Source: Lachnospiraceae bacterium (GTDB lineage Bacteria; Bacillota; Clostridia; Lachnospirales; Lachnospiraceae). From it: a stretch of DNA of 11,187 nucleotides. Shown one piece after another: positions 1-5,605 of this stretch (position 1 is its first letter; every line of letters starts with the position of its first letter). The stretch covers positions 1 through 11,187 of the forward strand of contig JAFVAA010000188.1 of assembly GCA_017476305.1 (NCBI GenBank). The letters run 5' to 3'. The translations under genes were made by a program, and so were the position numbers. The notes beneath the pieces are model-generated. The model ran no database searches and had not been told where the DNA came from. It saw only the letters and a list, made by a program, of their open reading frames with translations.

Positions 1-304
1 AAAGGATGCGCCGGTTATCATCCTGGATGAAGCTACATCTAATGTAGATCCTGAAAATGAAAATGAACTGATGCAGGCGATTGATGCACTTACAAAGGAG
101 AAGACGGTAATCATGATTGCGCATAGGCTGAAAACAGTGGAAAAAGCAGATCAGATTTTTGTCGTAGACCATGGGAAGATTGTGCAGAGAGGAAAGCACG
201 AGGAGCTGATGCGGGAGGAAGGAATCTACAGAAATTTTATCGGCGAGAGGAGAGAGGCGGCAAGCTGGAAGATTGGCAGAAGTTTTTCGGCAAAGATTTC
301 ATAA
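1..304 (+). CDS. ABC exporter ATP-binding subunit, C-terminal end (5' end outside window)
   Basis: Only about the last 100 codons are present, read in the frame beginning at base 2. Visible parts are the Walker B/D-loop stretch ILDEATSNVD near the start and the switch histidine in MIAHRLKTV. The usual closing phrase of this ATPase class follows, with a DHGKIVQRGKHEEL block and then YRNF and a basic tail. In ABC exporters this domain hydrolyses ATP at the inner face of the membrane to drive substrate export. The HEEL and YRNF signature and the SNVDP phrase fit fused membrane-plus-ATPase multidrug or lipid exporters, but the membrane part lies outside the window and the substrate cannot be judged. 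The stop codon overlaps the end of the convergent minus-strand gene by six bases. The last eight or so residues look like an ordinary variable tail. Confidence 0.93.
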   Translation, partial: KDAPVIILDEATSNVDPENENELMQAIDALTKEKTVIMIAHRLKTVEKADQIFVVDHGKIVQRGKHEELMREEGIYRNFIGERREAASWKIGRSFSAKIS

Positions 305-1417
305 AAAGTTTTTTACATCTGCCATACTTACTACATCTACCGGAAACGGGCAGGAATTTCCCGGGACATCCCGGTATGCAGGGGAGGAGGATTCATAGAG
401 TGTGTAAAGGATATCTGCATCTATGCAGCTCTCCTCTAAAAGTGGCGGCAGGGTAAAACGGTGCAGTAATAGCGGATATGCATGTTTGATGCGATAAATG
501 AGCATGTCGGAAGCTTTTTTTCTGCCACCGGAGATACTTAAAAACAGATAAATTTTGCTTTTGCCATCTGCCTGGTTTTCATAAAAGGAAGCACCATTTG
601 CTTTTGCGGGGATTTTAAATTTCCTGTCGGGAATCAGGGAAAAAGGATGCTTGTGCTCCTGCGGATTTTTCTGTATCTGAAAGGAGCAAAGCATCCCTTT
701 TTTTCCTGCAGGCGCACAGAAACCGACCCAGATCCTTTTGGAAAAAAAGGTGACAAAGCTGGCAGTCATATCACAGGGAATTTCTTTTTGGAAATAGTCG
801 ATTTTTGCACTCGGAACAGGTTCTTTTTGGAAATGCTGGATTTGGTTCCGTGCATCTGCGGACATGATATTTTGCATTTTTCCGGGTGCCGTCTTTTTAG
901 AAATCAAATACTTTACGAGATGATTTAAATCCTTTTCTGTAATCATACTGAGGCAGTTCGAGGTACTTTTGGCAATCCAGATATATGTGCCGTCATAAGT
1001 GATTCCGCCCACATGGTTTTGATCCGGCAGTTCCAAAAGTGCCAGATACCGGTGGCTTTCTTTATCAAAGACCATGATGCAGGAAGGATGTACATTTTCT
1101 GATTTTATTTTGTCATAGAGCTTCTGGGTGGAGTCTTTTTGGGATTCAGTGCCTTTGCTTTCCTGTGCATTTTTCAGTTCCTTTTGAAATCGTTTGATAT
1201 TACAGTAGGCAGTGACTAAAATATAATGTTCCGTAGTGCAGATTCCCTGTGGTGTCATGCAGCTGCATCTTCCGTCCGGGAGGTGGCAGTTCGAAAAATC
1301 AGGGAGAGGAAATGTGTCGAGAGTCTGAAACAGGGAAAGATTTTTTTGCCAGTTTTTTTCAGAAGCTTTTTTACTTTTCAGGAAGTTTAAAAAAATTTTC
1401 GGGTTGTGAAATGACAT
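299..1417 (-). CDS. Uncharacterised beta-propeller-like protein, 372 residues
   Basis: I recognise no named function. The start is supported by an AAAAGGAGA ribosome binding site (plus-strand 1425-1433) seven bases before the ATG. There is no signal peptide or membrane segment, so the product is probably cytoplasmic. Short beta-rich blocks with propeller-blade character can be seen: residues 53-72 (CMTPQGICTTEHYILVTAYC), 113-150 (a VFDKES turn, then LPDQNHVGGITYDGTYIWIA), about 214-247, 270-310 and 331-350 (DILYTLYESSSPAYRD). The phrases HVGGITYDG..IW and YESS..AYR resemble uncharacterised clostridial propeller-like proteins known to me only by pattern. Residues 75-108 form a charged, Lys/Gln-rich insertion between two blades. 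Cysteines at 44, 51, 53, 60 and 72 cluster near the N-terminus and might bind metal. The gene is divergent from the protease pair and convergent with the ABC gene. Confidence is high that it is a gene and low on the fold. Confidence 0.82.
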   Translation of the reverse strand: MSFHNPKIFLNFLKSKKASEKNWQKNLSLFQTLDTFPLPDFSNCHLPDGRCSCMTPQGICTTEHYILVTAYCNIKRFQKELKNAQESKGTESQKDSTQKLYDKIKSENVHPSCIMVFDKESHRYLALLELPDQNHVGGITYDGTYIWIAKSTSNCLSMITEKDLNHLVKYLISKKTAPGKMQNIMSADARNQIQHFQKEPVPSAKIDYFQKEIPCDMTASFVTFFSKRIWVGFCAPAGKKGMLCSFQIQKNPQEHKHPFSLIPDRKFKIPAKANGASFYENQADGKSKIYLFLSISGGRKKASDMLIYRIKHAYPLLLHRFTLPPLLEESCIDADILYTLYESSSPAYRDVPGNSCPFPVDVVSMADVKNFL

Positions 1418-1424
1418 GGTGGCG

Positions 1425-1433
1425 TCTCCTTTT
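1425..1433 (-). promoter_or_regulatory. Ribosome binding site of the propeller-like gene
   Basis: Read on the minus strand this is AAAAGGAGA, seven bases upstream of the ATG at 1417. It fixes the start of the minus-strand gene. Confidence 0.75.
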
Positions 1434-1453
1434 TTCTTTTTTCAAGTGGTTCT

Positions 1454-1462
1454 ATTTTAGCA
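1454..1462 (-). promoter_or_regulatory. Extended -10 promoter element for the minus-strand gene
   Basis: On the minus strand the bases read TGCTAAAAT, an extended -10 (TGn followed by a five-of-six match to TATAAT). No good -35 is seen 17 bases upstream, which is tolerable for extended -10 promoters. The implied transcript start near 1447 leaves a leader of about 30 bases before the ATG at 1417, enough to hold the ribosome binding site. Confidence 0.45.
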
Positions 1463-1504
1463 AAATTTTTATGAAAAAGAAAGAAGGAAATACGACTTTG
1501 TAAA

Positions 1505-1520
1505 ATCGCGATATTGCGAT
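1505..1520. promoter_or_regulatory. 16-base imperfect palindrome, candidate operator
   Basis: ATCGCGATATTGCGAT is a palindrome broken at a single base pair. It also reads as a direct repeat of GCGATAT. It lies between two divergent promoters, about 40 bases upstream of the minus-strand extended -10 and about 75 bases upstream of the plus-strand one. The position suits a regulator controlling both directions, but I do not recognise the cognate family. Confidence 0.35.
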
Positions 1521-1595
1521 ATAAATGGATGCAAGGTCTTTGGTTTTGATATAATAATAAGAATTGAATTTTGCATGGTTTTTTAGTTTTAATTA

Positions 1596-1614
1596 TGGTA
1601 TGATAATTGTATCA
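1596..1614 (+). promoter_or_regulatory. Extended -10 promoter with overlapping palindrome, upstream of the small-protein/protease pair
   Basis: TGGTATGAT at 1596-1604 is an extended -10 (TGn plus TATGAT). No clear -35 stands at the right distance; a TTGCAT at 1571 is too far away. The last bases of the -10 and the expected transcript start fall inside an inverted repeat, TGATA at 1601-1605 and TATCA at 1610-1614, separated by four bases. That placement would let a repressor block the promoter. The leader to the ATG at 1650 would be about 40 bases. Confidence 0.5.
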
Positions 1615-1649
1615 GAATGCATGATCAGTTTTGGAAAGAAGGTGTTAGC

Positions 1650-1874
1650 ATGAGGATGACGACTGCTGAAATGGCGAAAAAATATCCGAAGAAGTGGATA
1701 GGGCTTTCGAACGTGGAATTTGAGGAAGATGGTGCGAATATTAAGACAGCAGAAGTGACATATACGGATAAAACCGCCAGTGAGCTTGCAGAAATGGCTA
1801 TGGATGGGAAGGATGTGCGTCCGTATTTTACAACACCGAATGAGGTGTTCGACATGGGGGGGATTACTTGGTAG
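1650..1874 (+). CDS. Small DUF5678-like protein, partner of the downstream protease
   Basis: A 74-residue acidic protein with no signal peptide or membrane segment. I chose the ATG at 1650 because AGAAGG stands at the right distance upstream; an earlier in-frame ATG at 1617 lies at the expected transcript start and has no binding site. The layout is a short helix (TTAEMAKKYPKKW), a WIGLSNVEF strand, two further strands ending in AEVTYTD, a helix (SELAEMAMDG), then an aromatic/Pro-rich end (YFTTPNEVF). This order resembles the small DUF5678-type domains often encoded beside retropepsin-like proteases in bacteria and archaea, but the match is by pattern only. The stop is one base from the ATG of the protease gene, so translation is probably coupled. 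It might be a substrate, inhibitor or chaperone of the protease, and nothing in the sequence decides between these. Confidence 0.78.
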   Translation: MRMTTAEMAKKYPKKWIGLSNVEFEEDGANIKTAEVTYTDKTASELAEMAMDGKDVRPYFTTPNEVFDMGGITW

Positions 1875-1875
1875 C

Positions 1876-2322
1876 ATGATAGAAACATTTAAACTTCAAA
1901 AGAAATCTACAAGACCGCTGATTTTGATGGATCAGATATTTCCGGGATGCAGTGCTCTGCTAGACACGGGAGCGAGAATATCCATGTGGACAAAAAGCGA
2001 ACAGATGTTGTTACGTCTTCCGAGCGTAAGATTGTTGAAAGAGGGCATTGGTTTTTCGGGATTTGGAGGAAGAACGGATGGGAATCTGTACGAGATGGAT
2101 TTGCCGTTTGGAAGTTTAATTTATCCAAAAGTTAGAATCATACAGCATCAGGATGACCGTATTCCGGGGTTCTTTTTACTGAGTGCATCCATGTTCGAGG
2201 GGATGGTTTACACGGTTGACCGGGAACAAAATCGATTCCTTCTGGATACCAGAAATAATCAGGTCTGTCTGCTTCAGCGGGAAGTAAATCAGGATGGGGA
2301 ATTGATAATTTTAACACAATAG
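1876..2322 (+). CDS. Retropepsin-like single-domain aspartic protease
   Basis: A 148-residue protein beginning at the ATG one base after the stop of the small upstream gene, with a G-rich stretch at 1856-1863 as the possible binding site. The key motif is SALLDTGARISMW, with D30-T31-G32 as the catalytic aspartate triplet followed by the usual Ala and hydrophobic residues. A Gly-rich stretch at about residues 57-64 (GFSGFGGR) fits a flap. The segment around residues 95-105 (PGFFLLSASMFEGM) occupies the place where this fold carries its second hydrophobic/Gly loop. The length fits single-domain proteases that act as homodimers, like retroviral protease. No secretion signal is present, so it should act in the cytoplasm. 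A longer in-frame reading from 1780 overlaps the upstream gene and is less likely. Substrate and role are unknown. It could also be an inactive member of the fold, although the DTG is intact. Confidence 0.82.
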   Translation: MIETFKLQKKSTRPLILMDQIFPGCSALLDTGARISMWTKSEQMLLRLPSVRLLKEGIGFSGFGGRTDGNLYEMDLPFGSLIYPKVRIIQHQDDRIPGFFLLSASMFEGMVYTVDREQNRFLLDTRNNQVCLLQREVNQDGELIILTQ

Positions 2323-2367
2323 GGAAGACTGAAATACCCCAAAAACTGTAGATTGGAGAGGTGAAAT

Positions 2368-2662
2368 ATGCCAATAGGTATCATGATAAATGTATTATCT
2401 GTAATAGTGGGCGGCATCATTGGAGCAGGTATGGGGGACAAACTGCAGGCAGATTTTAAGGAGAAGTTAAATATGATTTTTGGTGCCTGCTCTATGGGCA
2501 TGGGAATCAGCTAAGGCATGTGGGGGATTTATTATGCTGGCGACCGGATTTCGGATGATTCAGGTTAAGATGTTTCCTGTCGCAGATATGATTCCGTCGA
2601 TGATTATGGTTATGCCGCTTAGCTGGCTTTGGGTGACATATGTGCTGCCATTGGTATCATGA
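2368..2662 (+). pseudogene. DUF554 family membrane protein, internally deleted and out of frame
   Basis: The start has a good binding site (GGAGAGGTG upstream of the ATG at 2368). The first 48 codons encode a typical DUF554 N-terminus: MPIGIMINVLSVIVGG, a Gly-rich first membrane helix, GDKL, then LNMIFGACSMGMGIS. A TAA stop at 2512 follows at once. In another frame, from about 2513 to 2662, the sequence resumes with a DUF554-like C-terminus (ACGGFIMLATGFRM, then two hydrophobic stretches ending in TYVLPLVS). Family members are usually around 225-235 residues; only about 97 are accounted for, so some 130 middle residues are missing and the two ends are out of frame. The intact protein would be a multi-pass membrane protein of poorly known function. 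This copy is very probably dead. Confidence 0.8.
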
Positions 2663-2710
2663 GTGCATGGGAGAGATCTGAAAAAAAGGAGTATTTGCCG
2701 GTGTGCGGAG

Positions 2711-2717
2711 AAGGAGG
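2711..2717 (+). promoter_or_regulatory. Strong ribosome binding site deciding the start at 2724
   Basis: AAGGAGG, six bases before the ATG at 2724. It excludes the upstream in-frame ATG at 2703 as the true start. Confidence 0.8.
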
Positions 2718-2723
2718 TTTTTT

Positions 2724-3281
2724 ATGGAAATGAAAATCACGAATCGAACCATGGAGCTTAGCGAAGTAAAGCAGCAGTGGTTCTATGATGAGAAATTTGA
2801 TGCATGGTGTCTGGAGGATATTATTTATACGGACAAGGCAAAGCAGCCGGCGTTTCAGCGGCTGAGCATTTATGTACCAGGGGCTTATATGGAAGAAGGC
2901 GGTGTTTTTCGGCCGGAGGGCTCGAATCCGGAGATTGCAGGGCTGATTTTACAGTTAAAGGACAGCTTTCCGGAGGAATATGAAAAATATTATGAAGCAT
3001 ATAAGAGAGCAGAGGACGATAGGGAGCTTGCCCGCAGGGAGTATCTTCTGAACCCGTTTCAGTTTATCGGAACAGAGGATGACAGGAGCAGTACCAGACA
3101 TTACAGGGTGTGCGTGGGTGCTTCCGATGCAGATACATCTTTTTCTGTAAATCTTTCGCTGGCTCTAAAGCTTATGAATGCAGGGAAAGATGCTGCATAT
3201 GAGCTTTTCTGGGAGCAGCCGCACTGTGAAGCGGATTACCCTGGGGAGCTTTTTGAATGGATCGATCATTTGTGCAGGTAA
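2724..3281 (+). CDS. Internally truncated tannase-like alpha/beta hydrolase, lacking the nucleophile region
   Basis: The start at 2724 is set by the AAGGAGG site just upstream. The 185-residue product begins like subtype-B-tannase-type alpha/beta hydrolases: WFYDEKFDAWCLEDIIYT, then QRLSIYVPGAYMEEGG at residues 45-60. From about residue 68 it continues as the C-terminal end of the same kind of enzyme: a charged helical stretch (SFPEEYEKYYEAY), LLNPFQFIGTEDD, then VGASDADTSFSVNLSLALKL and EQPHCEADYPGE. The last two carry a plausible catalytic Asp (135 or 137) and His167. Family members are usually around 500 residues or more, and the part holding the GxSxG nucleophile is absent. The join falls near residues 62-70 and keeps the reading frame. 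The protein is unlikely to be an active esterase. It may be a neutral relic still being translated or a small protein with another use. Family assignment is from recalled motifs. Confidence 0.68.
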   Translation: MEMKITNRTMELSEVKQQWFYDEKFDAWCLEDIIYTDKAKQPAFQRLSIYVPGAYMEEGGVFRPEGSNPEIAGLILQLKDSFPEEYEKYYEAYKRAEDDRELARREYLLNPFQFIGTEDDRSSTRHYRVCVGASDADTSFSVNLSLALKLMNAGKDAAYELFWEQPHCEADYPGELFEWIDHLCR

Positions 3282-3316
3282 GGGAACGGTTCTTTCATCT
3301 GTGGTAAAGGCAGAAT

Positions 3317-3331
3317 CTGTGCTTTGCACAG
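3317..3331. other. Short perfect hairpin in the spacer before mtnA
   Basis: CTGTGC at 3317-3322 and GCACAG at 3326-3331 pair perfectly around a TTT loop. No T run follows, so it is not an intrinsic terminator. The 127-base spacer (3282-3408) shows no clear promoter or riboswitch, so mtnA may be read from upstream. Confidence 0.35.
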
Positions 3332-3408
3332 GTCGGAAGATGGGCTTGTGACAGCTGTGAAGTAACGATGAAGAGAGAAAAGAAGACGGGGATTACAGGA
3401 GAAGCAGA

Positions 3409-4494
3409 ATGACAGGATTAAATTTTGAAACCGTGGATTATGATGAGAAAAAGGATGCGCTTGTGATTATAGACCAGACGAAGCTTCCGGGAGAGGTGTC
3501 TTTTTTATCACTGACGGAGGCAGAAGAAATCTGGGAAGCGATTTATCTTTTAAAGGTGCGGGGTGCTCCGGCAATCGGGGTGGCAGCAGCATTTGGGCTG
3601 GCAGCAGTCGCGGAGAGAATTTCTGCAGAATCGGTGGAGGATTTTTTCAGGCAGCTAAAGGAGAAAAAGGAGTATTTAAATTCCTCCCGGCCGACAGCGG
3701 TAAATCTTTCGTGGGCTTTGGAACGGCTGGTTCGAAGCTGTGAAAAGGAATGGGGGAATGTTAAGAATGATACAGAAATCATCCGTCATTTAAAAGAGTG
3801 CTTAAAGCGGGAAGCATTTTTGATGAAAAAGGAAGATATCGAGGTCTGCAGAAAAATCGGGGAAAATGGACTGTCTTTATTAAAAAAGGGAGATGGAATT
3901 TTGACGCACTGTAATGCGGGACAGTTAGCGACCTGTAAATACGGAACGGCGACAGCTCCGCTTTACATCGGACAGGAAAAAGGATATGATTTTAAAGTTT
4001 ATGCGGATGAAACCAGACCGCTTTTACAGGGGGCGAGACTGACCGCATTTGAGCTTGCGTCTGCAGGAATCGATGTCACGCTTCTCTGTGATAATATGGC
4101 TGCTTCCCTTATGGCACAGGGAAACATAAATGCCGTTTTGGTAGGATGTGACAGAGTGGCTGCAAACGGAGATACGGCGAATAAGATCGGAACGAGTGCT
4201 GTGGCGATTTTAGCGAATTATTATCAAATTCCTTTTTATGTCTGTGCACCATTTTCCACCATTGATTTTCAGACAAAGACAGGAGCGGAGATTCCGATTG
4301 AGCAGCGGGAGGAAACAGAGGTTACCACGATGTGGTATCAGAAAAAAATGACCGCAGACGGAGTAAAGGTGTATAATCCTGCATTTGATGTGACAGATCA
4401 TTCTTTGATTACAGCATTTATTACGGAGAAAGGGGTAATCAGGGATTTGGGGCGGTATGTGTTACCACTTGCGGACGGTTTGTCCGTGATTTAA
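3409..4494 (+). CDS. mtnA: S-methyl-5-thioribose-1-phosphate isomerase
   Basis: This 361-residue cytoplasmic enzyme interconverts 5-methylthioribose 1-phosphate (aldose) and 5-methylthioribulose 1-phosphate (ketose), a step of methionine salvage from methylthioadenosine. It belongs to the eIF2B-related fold. Diagnostic parts are RGAPAIG at residues 51-57, SSRPTAVNLSWAL at 92-104, THCNAG with the catalytic Cys168, YADETRPLLQGARLTAFEL at 198-216, and VGCDRVAANGDTANKIGT with the catalytic Asp248. These correspond to the Cys/Asp pair of the Bacillus enzyme. Length is normal and no key residue is missing. The ATG at 3409 has AGGAGA upstream. No other methionine-salvage gene lies in the window; the neighbours are a truncated hydrolase and a toxin-antitoxin pair. 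A related ribose-1,5-bisphosphate isomerase is a less likely alternative. Confidence 0.95.
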   Translation: MTGLNFETVDYDEKKDALVIIDQTKLPGEVSFLSLTEAEEIWEAIYLLKVRGAPAIGVAAAFGLAAVAERISAESVEDFFRQLKEKKEYLNSSRPTAVNLSWALERLVRSCEKEWGNVKNDTEIIRHLKECLKREAFLMKKEDIEVCRKIGENGLSLLKKGDGILTHCNAGQLATCKYGTATAPLYIGQEKGYDFKVYADETRPLLQGARLTAFELASAGIDVTLLCDNMAASLMAQGNINAVLVGCDRVAANGDTANKIGTSAVAILANYYQIPFYVCAPFSTIDFQTKTGAEIPIEQREETEVTTMWYQKKMTADGVKVYNPAFDVTDHSLITAFITEKGVIRDLGRYVLPLADGLSVI

Positions 4495-4504
4495 ATTGGA
4501 AACC

Positions 4505-4528
4505 CTGTTACTTTGAATAACAGTAACA
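4505..4528 (+). terminator. Weak hairpin after mtnA, possible terminator
   Basis: TGTTACT at 4506-4512 pairs with AGTAACA at 4522-4528 (nine-base loop). CTGTTA at 4505-4510 can instead pair with TAACAG at 4518-4523. The bases after it (ATTATTATTATTT) are only partly T, so termination would be inefficient. It starts 10 bases after the mtnA stop. Confidence 0.4.
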
Positions 4529-4562
4529 CATTATTATTATTTCAGTAGGTGAGGGGAAATGC

Positions 4563-4592
4563 TTGTTTTTTGTTTATAAATTGTGTTATTAT
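4563..4592 (+). promoter_or_regulatory. Sigma-A-type promoter of the toxin-antitoxin pair
   Basis: TTGTTT at 4563-4568 and TATTAT at 4587-4592 are separated by 18 bases, and a TG one base before the -10 makes it an extended -10 element. Transcription would start near 4599, leaving a leader of about 95 bases before the antitoxin ATG at 4694. That leader holds a perfect eight-base palindrome, TGATATCA, at 4635-4642, a possible autoregulatory site. Confidence 0.55.
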
Positions 4593-4693
4593 GAGTCTAT
4601 GGGCAGCAGAAATAGGATGTCAGGGAATTTACGATGATATCAGGAGAAAATTGTATCAATAAAATAATAAAGAATTGCAGAGAGGGTGATGAG

Positions 4694-5011
4694 ATGACAC
4701 TTCGACAGGAAGCGTATAAAAGAATTGACCAGATGTCTGAGGCGGGAATCCGTTTTTTTCTAGATATGTTTGATAGTCTTCAAACAATGTCTGCCGGGGA
4801 TTTCAAAAGGCAAGGGAAAAATGATATTGGTAATGAGGCGATAGAGCAGTTAGCAGAGGCGGCAGAAGTTGATATTGTAGATAAATTAAATCTGGATGCG
4901 ATAGAATCCATGACAAAAGAAGAAAAAAAGAATCTTTTTCTGCAGTCTGCAGGGCGAATGAGGATAGACGCAGACGCAATTCGTGATTTGCGGGAGAGGA
5001 GTATGATTTGA
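4694..5011 (+). CDS. Antitoxin of a VapBC-like toxin-antitoxin pair
   Basis: A 105-residue acidic, mainly helical protein directly upstream of a PIN-domain toxin and overlapping it by four bases. I chose the ATG at 4694 because AGAGGG stands at normal distance and the N-terminus then begins TLRQEAYKRIDQMSEAGIRFFLDMF, a typical helix-rich start for small antitoxins. An earlier in-frame ATG at 4634 has a poor site. The C-terminal end, residues 91-105 (IDADAIRDLRERSMI), resembles the conserved tail by which antitoxins of this kind fill the toxin active site. No ribbon-helix-helix or AbrB motif is clear, so the DNA-binding fold is unassigned. By family knowledge it should neutralise the toxin and may repress its own promoter with it. 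Codons are richer in A/T at third positions than in mtnA, hinting at separate acquisition. Confidence 0.8.
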   Translation: MTLRQEAYKRIDQMSEAGIRFFLDMFDSLQTMSAGDFKRQGKNDIGNEAIEQLAEAAEVDIVDKLNLDAIESMTKEEKKNLFLQSAGRMRIDADAIRDLRERSMI

Positions 5012-5391
5012 GATTATTGCCTGACAGTAATATATTTATTGATTATTGGAAAAATAAAAGTGAGGATTTGGGATATATCTTTGAAAGTGAAGATGTTGTT
5101 GTTTGTGGTGTTGTTCGAGCTGAATTACTTCATGGGGCTATATCGGAAAAACATTTGAGAAGCATGACGGCTATGCTTGATGCATTTGATGAAGAAGATC
5201 TTGGGATATCAGGATGGCAGATGTTGGGTGAGAATTTATATAAATTGAGAACACATGGAATTTCAGTTTCATTTACAGATGCGGTAATTGCTACCATAGC
5301 AATTACAAAAGGAATAGTCGTTTGGACAAGAGATAATCATTTTAAGCTTATTCAAAGTGTTCTTGAGGGACTGGAAGTGAAATTTTCATAA
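5008..5391 (+). CDS. PIN-domain ribonuclease toxin, VapC-like
   Basis: A 127-residue protein of normal VapC length. The acidic active-site residues of a PIN domain are in place: Asp6 (LLPDSNIFIDYW), Glu39 (VVRAELLHG), Asp91 (SFTDAVIA) and Asp109 (WTRDNHF). Such toxins cleave RNA, often tRNA or rRNA, using Mg2+ or Mn2+ bound by these acids, and are held inactive by the antitoxin. The start is a TTG at 5008 that shares four bases (TTGA) with the antitoxin stop, with GGAGAGGAG upstream; no in-frame ATG fits. The weak start and the overlap would keep toxin output below antitoxin output. A strong terminator follows at 5471. The RNA target cannot be read from the sequence. Confidence 0.9.
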   Translation: MRLLPDSNIFIDYWKNKSEDLGYIFESEDVVVCGVVRAELLHGAISEKHLRSMTAMLDAFDEEDLGISGWQMLGENLYKLRTHGISVSFTDAVIATIAITKGIVVWTRDNHFKLIQSVLEGLEVKFS

Positions 5392-5470
5392 GTAATCCGA
5401 ATTATCTGTACCGGATATGTTTTAAGAGGATGGTTTTTTTTTACGGCATCTTATATAAATACATACATAT

Positions 5471-5509
5471 AAAGGCAATCCATTGGAGTATAGTGGATTG
5501 CCTTTTTTT
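5471..5509 (+). terminator. Strong intrinsic terminator after the toxin-antitoxin pair
   Basis: AAAGGCAATCCA at 5471-5482 pairs perfectly with TGGATTGCCTTT at 5494-5505 around an 11-base loop, and a seven-T run (5503-5509) covers the end of the stem and what follows. It separates the toxin-antitoxin transcript from the amylase gene. Confidence 0.9.
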
Positions 5510-5605
5510 CTTTCACGGAAACCGTTGCTTCCTGCAGCCCGGACATCAGCATATTTTGTATTTTTTGCACAAAACCGGAGAAAAATTTTTATATAGTTTG
5601 CACAA

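Noticed and set aside
647..928. Open frame on the plus strand inside the propeller-like gene
   Set aside because: It has no ribosome binding site, and the minus-strand frame over the same bases is much longer with an excellent start and patterned protein sequence.
1249..1503. Plus-strand open frame across the start of the minus-strand gene
   Set aside because: It reads the reverse of a supported gene and then low-complexity T-rich DNA (Phe/Lys runs), and has no start signal.
1617..1649. Earlier ATG for the small protein at 1617
   Set aside because: It stands only a few bases after the predicted transcript start and lacks a binding site; the ATG at 1650 has AGAAGG at proper distance.
1780..1875. 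Longer N-terminus for the aspartic protease
   Set aside because: It overlaps the upstream gene in another frame, and the extra residues resemble no part of the fold; 1876 matches the usual tandem arrangement.
3282..3408. SAM or other riboswitch upstream of mtnA
   Set aside because: I looked for conserved S-box segments and a terminator-antiterminator pair; only a six-pair hairpin without a T run is present.
4634..4693. Upstream ATG for the antitoxin
   Set aside because: The binding site is weak and the 20 extra residues do not resemble antitoxin sequence; 4694 has the better site.
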